In this document: in pieces, positions 29,615-39,318 of the stretch
Position numbering within the stretch: the stretch's first letter is position 1
Layout of the letters: every line of letters begins with the position of its first letter
Assembly (NCBI RefSeq): GCF_002157585.1
Contig: NZ_BDGB01000079.1
Coordinates: 62,001-126,000, forward strand
Reading direction: 5' to 3'
DNA length: 64,000 nt
Origin: Lentilactobacillus parakefiri
Lineage (GTDB): Bacteria > Bacillota > Bacilli > Lactobacillales > Lactobacillaceae
Notes under the pieces: model-generated
The model's input: only the letters and a program-made list of their open reading frames with translations
Told to the model about the DNA's origin: nothing
Databases searched by the model: none
Position numbers and translations under genes: made by a program

Positions 29615-30457
29615 TTATTGATTATTTTTAAAATAGTTTGCAATGCCGTCAACGACGTCACTTGCGAGCTTTTTTTGATAGGCCGGTTTTTGAATTTGGT
29701 TAAAATCTTTTTTGGTGTTGATATAGCCGCCCTCAATCAAAATGGCGGGAACCGAATTGTCACGAATCACAAGGAAGTTGCCAAATTCAACGCCCCGTGA
29801 ACTTAACGGCAGATTTTTCATCTGCTGGTTAACCGATTCCGCCAAGCGTTTGGAATCTCCGGTATGGTAGAAGTAACACGTGTAACCAGAGGCAACGTTA
29901 TTCTCATCAGAAGAGTCAAAGTGGAAACTGACGAAGAGGTTTGCTGATGATGAATTGGCAATTTCAGGTCGAGCGGCTAAAGGAACGGTTTTATCGGAAC
30001 TGCGCGTCATGACAACCCGAGCGCCTCTTTCTTGGAGTTTACGTTCGACTCGTTTGGCAACTTCCAAAGTGTATCGCTTTTCGGGTTGGCCAGTCATCGA
30101 TAGGGCACCGGTGTCTGAGCCCCCGTGGCCGGGATCTAGAACGATTGTTGCTTCGGATAAACGAGTCACAGTTTGAACATTGCTGTTTTGAACCAACCAA
30201 GATGCCACCCAGCCGATTGTTCGATGCTTATAGATGACCTTAATCCAATTACTTTTGCGACTTATCACCTGCAGCCGCTGTCCATGCTTAACCTTGGCCT
30301 TCACAGAGTAGGTGACGTCCGGGCCACTGCGAATATTTAATTGATTGACCTTGACGGTGACTGAATTAGATTCCAAGGAAACGATCAATACCACAAATGT
30401 GATGATGATCGTCAGGGTTGCCACAATCCAGCTTTTATTTTCCCAAATTTTTTTCAC
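29615..30457 (-). CDS. N-acetylmuramoyl-L-alanine amidase with SH3 domain
   Basis: 280 aa from a GTG start. N-terminal membrane anchor or signal segment (about 8-27), a bacterial SH3 wall-binding domain (about 30-95; VKVNQLNIRSGPDVTYSV), and an Amidase_3 catalytic domain (about 100-280) with DPGHGGSDTGA, LFVSFHFDSS and ILIEGGYINTKKD providing the zinc and catalytic residues. It cleaves the stem peptide from peptidoglycan. In Bacillus an amidase of this kind (YrvJ) also lies between dtd and hisS, so the position is conserved. Only minus-strand gene in this stretch. Confidence 0.93.
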   Translation of the reverse strand: MKKIWENKSWIVATLTIIITFVVLIVSLESNSVTVKVNQLNIRSGPDVTYSVKAKVKHGQRLQVISRKSNWIKVIYKHRTIGWVASWLVQNSNVQTVTRLSEATIVLDPGHGGSDTGALSMTGQPEKRYTLEVAKRVERKLQERGARVVMTRSSDKTVPLAARPEIANSSSANLFVSFHFDSSDENNVASGYTCYFYHTGDSKRLAESVNQQMKNLPLSSRGVEFGNFLVIRDNSVPAILIEGGYINTKKDFNQIQKPAYQKKLASDVVDGIANYFKNNQ

Positions 30458-30546
30458 AGTTCAATCGATCCCTCACTCAAATAATCATATTATAGTTGAA
30501 ATCACTTCAAGAGGCCAGTCTGATCAAAAATAACGCCGATGTTCCC

Positions 30547-30575
30547 TTGACATTTTTCGGCTGGTACACTAATCT
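30547..30575 (+). promoter_or_regulatory. Promoter of the hisS-aspS T-box leader
   Basis: TTGACA (30547-30552), exactly 17 nt, TAATCT (30570-30575). Confidence 0.7.
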
Positions 30576-30581
30576 TATAGA

Positions 30582-30798
30582 CAGTTAAATATCCAACCGA
30601 TAAAAAGAAGAATCGAGATAAACGGCATAAAGAGAGCAGCCATTTGGTGGAAGGTTGCGTCGGTTATTTTGAAGTGACACTTTTTGCTAATGATGGTTAA
30701 TAGCGAAATGCTATTCGCGCGAGCGTTATCCTTGAGAAGTAATTAAGGTGGTACCGTGCGAATGCACCCTTGTCTTTGGACAGGGGTCTTTTTTTTCG
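30582..30798 (+). promoter_or_regulatory. T-box riboswitch controlling hisS-aspS
   Basis: Leader RNA that senses uncharged tRNA. The T-box core AAGGTGGTACCGTG is at 30745-30758; stem III (AATAGC/GCTATT, 30699-30715) precedes it and a 9-bp terminator stem (30766-30774 with 30779-30787) followed by T8 closes it. The specifier region at 30671-30681 reads GAAGTGACACT, which offers GAC (Asp, 30676-30678) and CAC (His, 30678-30680) in overlapping frames. Both enzymes of the operon are therefore matched. Confidence 0.93.
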
Positions 30799-30822
30799 GA
30801 ATTTAAGTGGGAGGAAATAATT

Positions 30823-32130
30823 ATGCGATATCAACGACCAAAAGGAACGGCTGATATTTTGCCAGGTGAAGCTCAAAAGTGGAATTACGTTGAAGAGACT
30901 GCCCGGATGCTGTTTGACGATTATCGTTATCAGGAGATTCGGACACCAATGTTTGAAAATTTTGACGTCTTTTCCAGAACATCTGGGGATACTTCAGACG
31001 TTGTGACAAAAGAAATGTACGATTTTAATGATAAGGGCGACCGCCACATGAGTTTGCGCCCTGAAGGGACTGCTGGCGTTGTCCGAGCCTTTGTTGAAAA
31101 TAAGCTTTATGGGCCCGAGCACCCGCGTCCAGTCAAAGTCTTTTATATGGGATCGATGTTTCGTTATGAGCGGCCACAGTCCGGTCGTCAACGTGAATTT
31201 CATCAAATTGGGGTTGAGGCTTTTGGCAGTAACGAGCCTGAATTGGATGTTGAAGTCATTGCCATGGGCATGGATTTACTGAAGCACTTTGGTTTATCCG
31301 GCCTCAGATTGGAAATTAACAGTCTGGGCGATCAGGCATCCCGCGATGCATATCGCCAAGCCTTGATTGACTACCTTGACCCGCACTTTGATGAATTAAG
31401 TGATGATTCTAAGGTTCGCCTGCATAAGAACCCGCTGCGGGTATTGGACAGTAAAGACAAACGGGATCAAGAAATTGTCAAGGATGCCCCATCCATTTTG
31501 GATTATTTGAATGCCGACTCCCAAAAACACTTTGACAAGGTTAAACACCTCCTGGAATCTCTCAATATTCCGTATGTTGTTGATCCTGATATGGTTCGAG
31601 GCTTGGATTACTATAACCACACGATTTTTGAAATCATGGTTGATTCTAAAGCGCTGGGCGAGGGTTACACGACTATTTGTGCCGGGGGTCGATACAATGG
31701 CTTGGTTGAACAGCTTGGCGGACCTGAAATGCCCGGTATCGGTTTTGGCCTCGGGATGGAACGACTGATGCTTTTGATGGAAGCCCAAGGAGTCAAATTC
31801 CCAGTGCTTGACCAATTAGATGCCTACGTCGTTGGAATTGGCGATTCGACCAGTGCTTTGACCCTTCAAATTGTTCAAGCATTGCGGGCAGACGGCTTTG
31901 CTGCTGATAGGGATTACCTTGACCGCAAACCAAAAGCGCAATTTAAGACGGCGAATAAGCTTAACGCGCAATACACGATCACCATTGGCGAAAGTGAATT
32001 GGCAAACAAGACCGCTAACGTCAAACAGATGCGGACCGGTACCGAAGTTTCAGTGCCACTGGCTGACATTTTTAAAGATTTTGATGATATCATTACCAAA
32101 TATTTTACAGATGATGAGGAGATTGATTAG
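30823..32130 (+). CDS. hisS: Histidyl-tRNA synthetase
   Basis: Charges tRNA-His. 435 aa from ATG 30823 behind GGGAGGAAA; the longer open frame runs back into the T-box terminator and is not real. Class II features: [17 protein letters not shown] (motif 1/2 region), [16 protein letters not shown] (motif 2), and the HisRS-specific [15 protein letters not shown] and GFGLGMERL (motif 3). Co-transcribed with aspS two bases later. Confidence 0.97.
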   Translation: MRYQRPKGTADILPGEAQKWNYVEETARMLFDDYRYQEIRTPMFENFDVFSRTSGDTSDVVTKEMYDFNDKGDRHMSLRPEGTAGVVRAFVENKLYGPEHPRPVKVFYMGSMFRYERPQSGRQREFHQIGVEAFGSNEPELDVEVIAMGMDLLKHFGLSGLRLEINSLGDQASRDAYRQALIDYLDPHFDELSDDSKVRLHKNPLRVLDSKDKRDQEIVKDAPSILDYLNADSQKHFDKVKHLLESLNIPYVVDPDMVRGLDYYNHTIFEIMVDSKALGEGYTTICAGGRYNGLVEQLGGPEMPGIGFGLGMERLMLLMEAQGVKFPVLDQLDAYVVGIGDSTSALTLQIVQALRADGFAADRDYLDRKPKAQFKTANKLNAQYTITIGESELANKTANVKQMRTGTEVSVPLADIFKDFDDIITKYFTDDEEID

Positions 32131-32132
32131 AC

Positions 32133-33920
32133 ATGAAGAGAACCACTTATGCTGGTCTTGTTGATGAACAGCTCATTGGCAAGGAAGTTGTCCTGAAAGG
32201 TTGGGTCCAAAAGCGGCGTGATCTTGGCGGCTTGATTTTTATTGAACTGCGCGATCGCGAAGGAATTGTTCAGTTAGTATTCAGTGAAGAATTTGGTCAA
32301 GATGCTTTGGCCGTTGCTGATAAGCTTCGCAGCGAGTACGTTGTGGAAGCAAAGGGTCGAGTTGTTGCTCGTGACCAAAAAGAGATTAATTCCAAGATGA
32401 AGACCGGTAAAATTGAGGTTGACATTACCGACGCCAAGATTTTGGCCACCGCAAAAACGCCGCCATTTTACATCCAAGATGGGATTAACGTTTCAGAAGA
32501 CTTGAAGCTCAAGTATCGTTATTTGGATCTTCGCCGTCCTGAAATGCAAAAGAATATTTTACTTCGGAACCGGATTATTCAATCGATCCACAGCTATTTC
32601 GACCAAAATGATTTCATCGATATCGAAACGCCAACGCTGACCAAGTCAACCCCTGAAGGTGCTCGTGACTATTTGGTCCCTTCACGGGTCTATCCTGGAT
32701 CTTTTTACGCGTTACCACAGTCACCACAGCAATTCAAACAACTGTTGATGGGTGCCGGTTTTGACAAATACTACCAAATCGCCCGTTGTTATCGTGATGA
32801 AGATTTGCGTGGTGACCGTCAGCCTGAATTTACCCAAATCGATATGGAAATGTCATTTGCTGACCAAGAAGAGATTGAAGACGTCACTGAAGGGTTCATT
32901 GCCAAAGTCATGAAGGACGCAATGGGCATTGATGTTCAACTGCCATTCAAGCGAATGGATTGGGATGAGTCGATGGCCCGATATGGAACCGATCAACCCG
33001 ATGTTCGATTTGGCATGGAATTAAAAGACCTTTCAGATATTATGAAGGATGTTGATTTCAAGGTCTTCTCTGGTGCTGTCAAAGATGGCGGTCAAGTCAA
33101 GGCAATTGCTGTTCCTGGTGGGGCCGAGAAGTATTCTCGGAAAGATTTAGACAAATTTGCTGATTATGTTGAACGATTTGGTGCCAAGGGCCTGGCATGG
33201 TTGAAGGTAACCGATGATGGCTTTAACGGCCCAATCGCCAAGTTCTTCAAGGATCAAGACCTTCGTGAGAAGATTTTGGCCAAGGCCGAAGCAAAGCCCG
33301 GTGATCTCTTATTGTTTGCTGCAGATAACAGCCGAGTAGTCGCCAACACATTGGCATACTTGCGAGTTGAGATTGCCAAAGAACAAAACATGATTGACGA
33401 ATCCAAATTTGCCTTCTTGTGGATCGTGAACTGGCCATTGTTTGACTGGGATGTTGACTTGAAACGTTACGTTGCTGCCCATCATCCATTCACAATGCCA
33501 AATGAAAACGACGTTCATTATCTGATGAATGAAGGCGAAGATCCACATAAAGCCTATGCACAAAGTTATGATATTATTTTAAACGGCCTTGAATTAGGCG
33601 GCGGTTCAATTCGTATCCACACCCGAGCCCTTCAAGAAAAAATGTTTGAAGCTTTGGGCTTCACCAAAGAGAGCGCCGAAGCCCAATTTGGTTACTTCCT
33701 GAATGCCTTAGATTACGGGTTCCCGCCTCATGGTGGTCTGGCCATTGGTTTGGATCGCTTTGTCCGATTGCTTGCTGATCGCGATAATATCCGTGATGTG
33801 ATTGCGTTCCCTAAGAACTCTAAAGCAGTTGAACCACTGACCAGCGCACCACAACCCGTCGCTACCAAGCAGCTTGAAGATCTTGGCTTGTTTGTTGCCA
33901 AATCGGATGATGAAAAGTAG
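32133..33920 (+). CDS. aspS: Aspartyl-tRNA synthetase
   Basis: Charges tRNA-Asp. 595 aa, full bacterial length: N-terminal OB-fold anticodon-binding domain ([19 protein letters not shown]), class II core with [19 protein letters not shown], the bacterial GAD insertion domain (about 290-420) and motif 3 [14 protein letters not shown]. Directly downstream of hisS and under the same T-box. An inverted copy of the hairpin element follows. Confidence 0.97.
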   Translation: MKRTTYAGLVDEQLIGKEVVLKGWVQKRRDLGGLIFIELRDREGIVQLVFSEEFGQDALAVADKLRSEYVVEAKGRVVARDQKEINSKMKTGKIEVDITDAKILATAKTPPFYIQDGINVSEDLKLKYRYLDLRRPEMQKNILLRNRIIQSIHSYFDQNDFIDIETPTLTKSTPEGARDYLVPSRVYPGSFYALPQSPQQFKQLLMGAGFDKYYQIARCYRDEDLRGDRQPEFTQIDMEMSFADQEEIEDVTEGFIAKVMKDAMGIDVQLPFKRMDWDESMARYGTDQPDVRFGMELKDLSDIMKDVDFKVFSGAVKDGGQVKAIAVPGGAEKYSRKDLDKFADYVERFGAKGLAWLKVTDDGFNGPIAKFFKDQDLREKILAKAEAKPGDLLLFAADNSRVVANTLAYLRVEIAKEQNMIDESKFAFLWIVNWPLFDWDVDLKRYVAAHHPFTMPNENDVHYLMNEGEDPHKAYAQSYDIILNGLELGGGSIRIHTRALQEKMFEALGFTKESAEAQFGYFLNALDYGFPPHGGLAIGLDRFVRLLADRDNIRDVIAFPKNSKAVEPLTSAPQPVATKQLEDLGLFVAKSDDEK

Positions 33921-33957
33921 TTTCAGTTTTTAAATTAACTGGTGCCAAGTGAGGATT

Positions 33958-34137
33958 AGACAAAAGGAATTGACTGTTTCATTGGCTCTTTTATAACTAT
34001 AAATATTTCATTGCAGAGACGTGGAAAATAAAGCAGTTTCCGGCCATATAAGCAAGCAATCCAAATATCCCAACCCGGGATATTCGGATTGCTTGCTTAT
34101 ATTCTGGAAACTAACCGCTTTATTTTCCACTTTTTTT
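33958..34137 (-). repeat. Intergenic hairpin element, copy 2 (inverted)
   Basis: The same element read on the minus strand. The hairpin covers 34021-34130 and keeps GGTTA opposite T and AGA opposite GGCC. The tail toward 33958 is more diverged but still alignable (CTCTGCAATGAAATATT compared with TTCTGCAAGGCAATATT in copy 3). On the plus strand the hairpin ends in T7 (34131-34137), so here it can also terminate aspS transcripts. Confidence 0.87.
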
Positions 34138-34146
34138 AGTGTAATT

Positions 34147-34169
34147 TTTATCATTAACGTTTATCATTA
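34147..34169. repeat. Short direct repeat upstream of the YitT gene
   Basis: TTTATCATTA occurs twice with a 13-bp period (34147-34156 and 34160-34169), 40 bp before the start codon. Possible regulator site; may be chance in AT-rich sequence. Confidence 0.3.
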
Positions 34170-34208
34170 GGCAAGACGTTCAAAAAGTTTTCGAAGGGGA
34201 TTTATTTT

Positions 34209-35084
34209 ATGGATGACGTTTCAAAATTAATGCGTAGGCACACCTACGTCACCAAAATTTCAACTTCATTTATTTACGCGATTTTAGTGTCGATTGCGGT
34301 TAATTTTTTCTGGACACCTGGGCACATTTATTCATCAGGGATTACTGGGTTTGCACAGTTGCTGAATACGATTAGTATGCGGGCGTTTCCGTTTGAAATT
34401 TCCACTGGTTTGGCTTTATTCCTATTGAATTTGCCATTATTCGTGTTATCGTGGCGGGCAATTGGCCACGAATTCACGATATTTACGATTATTACCGTCT
34501 TTTTATCCAGTTTTATGATTCAATTACTCAAACCAATTCCATTGACCCATGATCCGATTATCTGCGCGATCTTTGGCGGTGCGGTCAACGGATTTGGGAC
34601 CGGGTTGGCACTTCGAAATGGGATTTCAACCGGCGGTCTGGATATTTTAGGCATCGTCATTCGTCATCGAACCGGTAATTCAATTGGGACAATCAACATT
34701 GCCTTTAACTCGCTAATCATCGTTTCTGCGGCCGTCATGTATGGTTGGCCGTACGCCTTTTATTCTGTCCTTAGTTTGATCGTCAATGCTCGAATCATGG
34801 ACATGACCTATACCAGACAGCAGCGAATGCAGGTGATGATTATTACCACCCGGCCGAACACGGTGATTGATAGTGTTCAAAATCATCTCCGACGGGGCAT
34901 CACAATTGTTCATAACGCTGAGGGCGCTTATCAGCATGATGCTAAGACCATTTTGTTTACCGTCATTTCCCGTTATGAAATGGGGGAGTTGGAAGAAGCC
35001 TTGTTGGAATCGGATCCAAACGCCTTTGCCAGCATTTCGGATTCGGTCAAGATTTTGGGCCGATTTTACGAACCCAAACCTTGA
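34209..35084 (+). CDS. YitT family membrane protein
   Basis: 291 aa integral membrane protein of the YitT (DUF161) family with a C-terminal DUF2179 domain. Five or six hydrophobic segments occupy about 18-205; GAVNGFGTGLALRNGISTGGLDIL is the most typical stretch. The cytoplasmic C-terminus (about 215-291) contains MIITTRPNTVIDSVQNHLRRG and the family's closing DPNAFASISDSVKILGRF. Transport substrate unknown. ATG behind GAAGGGGA. Confidence 0.9.
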   Translation: MDDVSKLMRRHTYVTKISTSFIYAILVSIAVNFFWTPGHIYSSGITGFAQLLNTISMRAFPFEISTGLALFLLNLPLFVLSWRAIGHEFTIFTIITVFLSSFMIQLLKPIPLTHDPIICAIFGGAVNGFGTGLALRNGISTGGLDILGIVIRHRTGNSIGTINIAFNSLIIVSAAVMYGWPYAFYSVLSLIVNARIMDMTYTRQQRMQVMIITTRPNTVIDSVQNHLRRGITIVHNAEGAYQHDAKTILFTVISRYEMGELEEALLESDPNAFASISDSVKILGRFYEPKP

Positions 35085-35131
35085 GCTCATTTTTAAAGAT
35101 TTCCTAATAAATAAGTTCTCCGAGGGGATTA

Positions 35132-35161
35132 TGTTATAATATTTTTTGTGTGTGATCACAA
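35132..35161 (+). promoter_or_regulatory. Promoter of the teichoic-acid genes with operator-like palindrome
   Basis: An extended -10 (TGTTATAAT; TATAAT at 35135-35140) is followed by an inverted repeat TTGTG-N6-CACAA (35146-35161) with the perfect core TGTGATCACA, covering the expected transcription start. Confidence 0.5.
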
Positions 35162-35184
35162 TATACTGAAATACGGTGAAAATT

Positions 35185-36336
35185 TTGAAAGTTGTATATT
35201 TATGGTTAATCAAATTATTCTCAGTCCTGAATATTTGGCGGCCAAAGAACAGAGTCGTTTATGTGATGAGTTTTGATGATAACGTTGTTTTCATCAAGCA
35301 ATTAGCACAACGACTGCCTCAGAAATACGTTTTATACGTTCTTTATCACGCCAATACTGAAGCCGCTGCGACAGATTTGGCCGCCTTTGGTATCAAGACG
35401 CGACCGTTTCGCGACGGGATTAAGTTTGTGATGAACGACGTTTCAATTTTGATGTCGGCAAAACTGATCATTTGCGATAATTACTATGCTTTTTTGGGCG
35501 GTCTGGTCAAGCTGCCATTTGTCAAAATTGTCCAAATCTGGCACGCTGATGGGGCAATCAAGAAGTTTGGCTGGGAAGATCCCACCACAAAAAGACGCAG
35601 CAGTTCGGATAAGCACCGCTTTCAAAAAGTTTATGATCACTTTGACGAATATATTGTTGCTTCTAAAGCGATGGGACAGGTGTTTGTGAATAGTTATCAC
35701 GAGCCTTTTGATAAGGTTCAGTTACTTGGTTATCCGCGATCCGACCAGTATTTAAGCCTTGATTGGCAGCAAAAGGCCCGTGAGCGGATTTATCGGTCAG
35801 CTCCTGAATTGAAAAATCACCGGGTTATTTTGTACGCGCCTACGTATCGAGAGCACCAGGATTTTAAGCTGCCCAAGGGTCTCGGTAGTGCGCTGGCAGC
35901 TGATCCCAATGCATTGGTGGTTGTCAAGCTGCACCCGGTTTTGCGGGATAAGGAAGTGCCGATGCGCCGAATTGGCAATCCCAAGATCAAGTTTTATCAC
36001 GAATTGGAAACCAGCGATTTGCTTGCTGTGGCTGACACATTGGTCACCGATTATTCATCGGTCGCATTTGATTACAGTCTGTTACCCAATGCAAAATCGA
36101 TCATTTTCTTTATGTTTGATCTTGATCATTACCAGAAGGATCCAGGAATTCAAGATGATTTTCTCGACTGGCTACCGGTAGAGCCGGTTTATAAGGTCGA
36201 GCAGCTCAGAAACGAAATTCTGGCATCAACAAGCGTTAGTTTTGACAAATTTAACGCCCGTTGGAACACCTATAACGATGGTCAGGCAACTGACAGGGTG
36301 ATTGCACGTTATGTCAAATTCTTAGGGTCTAATTAA
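35185..36336 (+). CDS. CDP-glycerol glycerophosphotransferase family protein (TagB-like)
   Basis: Probably transfers glycerol phosphate from CDP-glycerol during wall teichoic acid synthesis at the inner face of the membrane. About 383 aa from TTG 35185, which has GGTGA at a workable distance; GTG 35176 (386 aa) is the alternative. Family blocks: IVQIWHADGAIKKFGW, ILYAPTYREHQDF, VVKLHPVL and LVTDYSSVAFDY. The N-terminal amphipathic or hydrophobic stretch fits membrane association. Size favours a TagB-type primase over the longer TagF polymerase. Followed 13 bp later by a TagG-like permease. Confidence 0.88.
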   Translation: MKVVYLWLIKLFSVLNIWRPKNRVVYVMSFDDNVVFIKQLAQRLPQKYVLYVLYHANTEAAATDLAAFGIKTRPFRDGIKFVMNDVSILMSAKLIICDNYYAFLGGLVKLPFVKIVQIWHADGAIKKFGWEDPTTKRRSSSDKHRFQKVYDHFDEYIVASKAMGQVFVNSYHEPFDKVQLLGYPRSDQYLSLDWQQKARERIYRSAPELKNHRVILYAPTYREHQDFKLPKGLGSALAADPNALVVVKLHPVLRDKEVPMRRIGNPKIKFYHELETSDLLAVADTLVTDYSSVAFDYSLLPNAKSIIFFMFDLDHYQKDPGIQDDFLDWLPVEPVYKVEQLRNEILASTSVSFDKFNARWNTYNDGQATDRVIARYVKFLGSN

Positions 36337-36349
36337 GGAGTGCCTCAAA

Positions 36350-37159
36350 TTGAAAGAAGTCAGTACTTTAATTAAAGAACAATTTCAAAATATTGGCATT
36401 ATTTTCCGTATCTCAAAGTACGAAGATAAAGCTGAGTACCAAAGCCACTATTTGGGCTTGGTTTGGGAATACTTATATCCACTGATTCAAATCGGTATTT
36501 ACTGGCTGGTGTTTGGTATCGGCCTAAAACACGGCAATTCCACCCATGGGGTCGATTACCTGGTTTGGATGGTCATTGGGATTACGCCCTGGTTCTTTAT
36601 GAACCGGGCTAGTCTAGACGCTTCTAAGAGTATTTACCAACGAGTTGGAATGGTTTCCAAAATGAAATTCCCGGTCAGCATTTTGCCGACCATTAAGATT
36701 GTCAGTAACTTGAGTGCCTTTTGGACCATGTTGGTCTTTTCAATTGTAATTGGCTTCTTGTACGGGGTCACACCGTCAATCTACTGGATTCAATGGATCT
36801 ATTACTTTATTTGTATGATTGCCTGGCTGATTGCTTTCGGGATTTTTAACTCCACCATTTCCGTGCTGGTGAGAGATTACCGAATCTTATTACAGTCACT
36901 CATGCGGATGTTGTTTTACATGTCAGGCGTTCTCTTTAACTTCCAGACGGATGCCTTTCCAGCACCATTTGTCCACATTTTACAACTGAACCCATTTTTC
37001 TACGTCGTTTCAGGCTTCCGTGATGGCATGCTTGGGAGTGCCTGGTTCTGGCAGAAACCGACTTTGACAATTGTTTTTTGGGGCATGATCCTCTTCTTCC
37101 TGCTGGTCGGTTCTCATCTGCACTACAAGTTCCGGTCTCGATTTGTTGATTTAATCTAG
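36350..37159 (+). CDS. tagG: ABC-2 type permease, teichoic acid export (TagG-like)
   Basis: 269 aa, six predicted membrane segments of the ABC-2 permease family, most like TagG/TarG (YLGLVWEYLYPLIQIGIYWLV start; NPFFYVVSGFRDGML near the end). It would move lipid-linked wall teichoic acid across the membrane. TTG start behind TAAGGAG. It lies between two CDP-glycerol transferase-like genes, which supports the assignment, but the ATPase partner TagH is not in the cluster or elsewhere in the window. Confidence 0.88.
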   Translation: MKEVSTLIKEQFQNIGIIFRISKYEDKAEYQSHYLGLVWEYLYPLIQIGIYWLVFGIGLKHGNSTHGVDYLVWMVIGITPWFFMNRASLDASKSIYQRVGMVSKMKFPVSILPTIKIVSNLSAFWTMLVFSIVIGFLYGVTPSIYWIQWIYYFICMIAWLIAFGIFNSTISVLVRDYRILLQSLMRMLFYMSGVLFNFQTDAFPAPFVHILQLNPFFYVVSGFRDGMLGSAWFWQKPTLTIVFWGMILFFLLVGSHLHYKFRSRFVDLI

Positions 37160-37175
37160 TTTTGAGGGTGAGTTT

Positions 37176-38396
37176 TTGAAACGTTCAATCATCAATTTTA
37201 TAAAACTGATAGCCCGCATTGTACTCATCGTGATGAACGATGGGTTTATTTGTATGCCGGTTAAAAAAGGGACCGTTATCTTTGAGAGTTTTAATGGCAA
37301 GGATGTCAGTGATAACCCATTTGCTATATACAAGCAACTAATAAAAGATGATCCGAGTGCGAAACAAGGGTGTTATTTCAGTGTCAAACCCAGTGAGTAT
37401 GCTCGGCTGTCCAAACAGTATCCCAATATCCGGTTCGTAAAGCGGTTCACGCCTGGCTGGGTCCAGTACATTGCCAGGGCCGATTATTGGGTGATGAACT
37501 CACGAATGCCAAAGTGGTGGCACAAAAATCAGCAAACCACGTTCATCCAAACCTGGCACGGCACGCCACTGAAAAAGCTTGGGATTGATATTGATAATGT
37601 CGAGATTCCCGGCAGTCAAACGGCTGAGTATCATCAGGCTTTTATCGATGAGTCCGCCCGGTGGGATTATTTAATTGCGCCGAACCAATATTCACACGAT
37701 ATTTTTAAATCTGCTTTTGGCTATTCCGGCCGATTCCTGGACATTGGCTATCCCAGAAATGATATTTTGTATACTGAAAATAATGCTGACGATATTCAAA
37801 CAATTAAGCAAACGTTATTTGGTTATCAGCCTAAGCAAGTGATTATGTATGCGCCAACTTGGCGTGATGACGATTTTTCTGAGAAGGGAAAGTACCAATT
37901 CACGCTGCCCTTTGATTTGGCGCAGTTCTTTAAAAATGTTGACTCACAGACAATCTTGGTTATTCGACCTCATTACTTGGTGAAGGATAAGATTGATATC
38001 ACTGATTTTGAAAAGCGGGTCAAAATCCTCGCTGATGTGGATATTAATCAACTATACTTGGTAACAGACTTACTGATTACTGATTATTCATCAGTCATGT
38101 TTGATTTTGCCAATCTAAAACGGCCGATGCTCTTTTATCCTTATGACCTAGCACATTATCGTGATGAGCTGAGGGGGTTTTATTTTCAATATGATCAAGA
38201 AAACCTGCCTGGGCCGATGGTTAGCAATCAAACTGATTTTTACCAAAAATTAGGTGAGTACCGTCAAACAGGCACTTTTGCAGAATATTCGGCTGGCTTG
38301 ACTCAGTTTAACCGTAAATTCTGTGCTTGGGAAAACGGACAGGCTTCCGAAAAAGTGAGTCAATTAATTTTACAAGGGGGACAAATAAATGAGTGA
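37176..38396 (+). CDS. CDP-glycerol glycerophosphotransferase family protein (TagF/TarF-like)
   Basis: 406 aa from TTG 37176 behind GAGGGTGAG. Family blocks: [18 protein letters not shown] (catalytic His), [26 protein letters not shown] and [16 protein letters not shown]. The [11 protein letters not shown] form is typical of the polymerase/primer-extending group, but the protein lacks a long N-terminal domain, so it may add one or a few units. Its end overlaps nfo by 8 bp. Confidence 0.88.
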   Translation: MKRSIINFIKLIARIVLIVMNDGFICMPVKKGTVIFESFNGKDVSDNPFAIYKQLIKDDPSAKQGCYFSVKPSEYARLSKQYPNIRFVKRFTPGWVQYIARADYWVMNSRMPKWWHKNQQTTFIQTWHGTPLKKLGIDIDNVEIPGSQTAEYHQAFIDESARWDYLIAPNQYSHDIFKSAFGYSGRFLDIGYPRNDILYTENNADDIQTIKQTLFGYQPKQVIMYAPTWRDDDFSEKGKYQFTLPFDLAQFFKNVDSQTILVIRPHYLVKDKIDITDFEKRVKILADVDINQLYLVTDLLITDYSSVMFDFANLKRPMLFYPYDLAHYRDELRGFYFQYDQENLPGPMVSNQTDFYQKLGEYRQTGTFAEYSAGLTQFNRKFCAWENGQASEKVSQLILQGGQINE

Positions 38397-39309
38397 AGTA
38401 CCATTTTTAATCGGATCTCACGTCAGCATGAATGGCAAGGACATGTTCCTAGGTTCTGCCAAAGAAGCGGCTTCCTACGGTGAAACCGTCTTTATGGTTT
38501 ATACCGGTGCGCCACAAAATACAGTTCGTAAACCAATTGAAAAGTTGAATGCAGATGCCGGCAAGCAGTTCATGGCTGATCATGGTCTCAAAGCGGTTGT
38601 CGTCCATGCACCTTACATTATTAACCTTGGTAACACCTTCAAACCGGAAAACTTCAGTTTTGGCGTCGATTTCTTGCGCCAGGAAATTCAGCGTGCCGAA
38701 GCAATTGGTGCTAAAGAAATTGTCTTGCATCCGGGGGCTCATGTTGGTGCTGGTCCGCAAAAAGCGATTGACCAGATTGCTAAGGGCCTAAATGAAGTGA
38801 TTGATAATGACCAGCACGTCCAAATTGCCTTGGAAACAATGGCTGGCAAGGGGACTGAGGTCGGAACAACCTTTGAGCAGTTGGCCGAAATTATCGGTAG
38901 GGTTAGCGAGAATGACAAACTTTCCGTCACGTTTGATACCTGTCATACCAGTGATGCCGGCTATGATATCAAAAACGATTTTGATGGGGTTCTAGACCAG
39001 TTTGACCACATTATTGGCATTGATCGGCTTAAGGTCATTCATCTGAACGATTCTAAAAATCCTCAGGGGAGCCATAAAGATCGCCATCAAATTCTGGGGT
39101 TGGGTACGATTGGATTTGATACTTTGAACTACGTTGCCCACCATGACCAATTAAAAAGCGTTCCCAAAATCATGGAAACGCCAATTTTAAAGGATCCTGA
39201 TAATAAAAATATCAAGTGGAATCCGCACGGTTATGAAGTTGCGATGCTGAAGAAACAGCAATTTAATCCCAATATTATCGAAGATATGAAAGCCGGCAGA
39301 CCTTATTAG
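38389..39309 (+). CDS. nfo: Endonuclease IV (AP endonuclease)
   Basis: Zinc-dependent TIM-barrel AP endonuclease for base-excision repair. 306 aa. [16 protein letters not shown] start and metal-ligand motifs [31 protein letters not shown] and [16 protein letters not shown] are intact. ATG behind AAGGGGGA inside the end of the preceding gene. Its link to teichoic-acid genes is probably only positional. Confidence 0.95.
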   Translation: MSEVPFLIGSHVSMNGKDMFLGSAKEAASYGETVFMVYTGAPQNTVRKPIEKLNADAGKQFMADHGLKAVVVHAPYIINLGNTFKPENFSFGVDFLRQEIQRAEAIGAKEIVLHPGAHVGAGPQKAIDQIAKGLNEVIDNDQHVQIALETMAGKGTEVGTTFEQLAEIIGRVSENDKLSVTFDTCHTSDAGYDIKNDFDGVLDQFDHIIGIDRLKVIHLNDSKNPQGSHKDRHQILGLGTIGFDTLNYVAHHDQLKSVPKIMETPILKDPDNKNIKWNPHGYEVAMLKKQQFNPNIIEDMKAGRPY

Positions 39310-39318
39310 TCGGGGTGG

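Noticed and set aside
30748-30822. Longer hisS starting inside the T-box terminator
   Set aside because: The region is the T-box and terminator; the ATG at 30823 with GGGAGG gives the normal HisRS N-terminus.
34713-35213. 166-codon minus-strand frame across the YitT gene end
   Set aside because: Overlaps a complete family member and the tag promoter; no ribosome-binding site.
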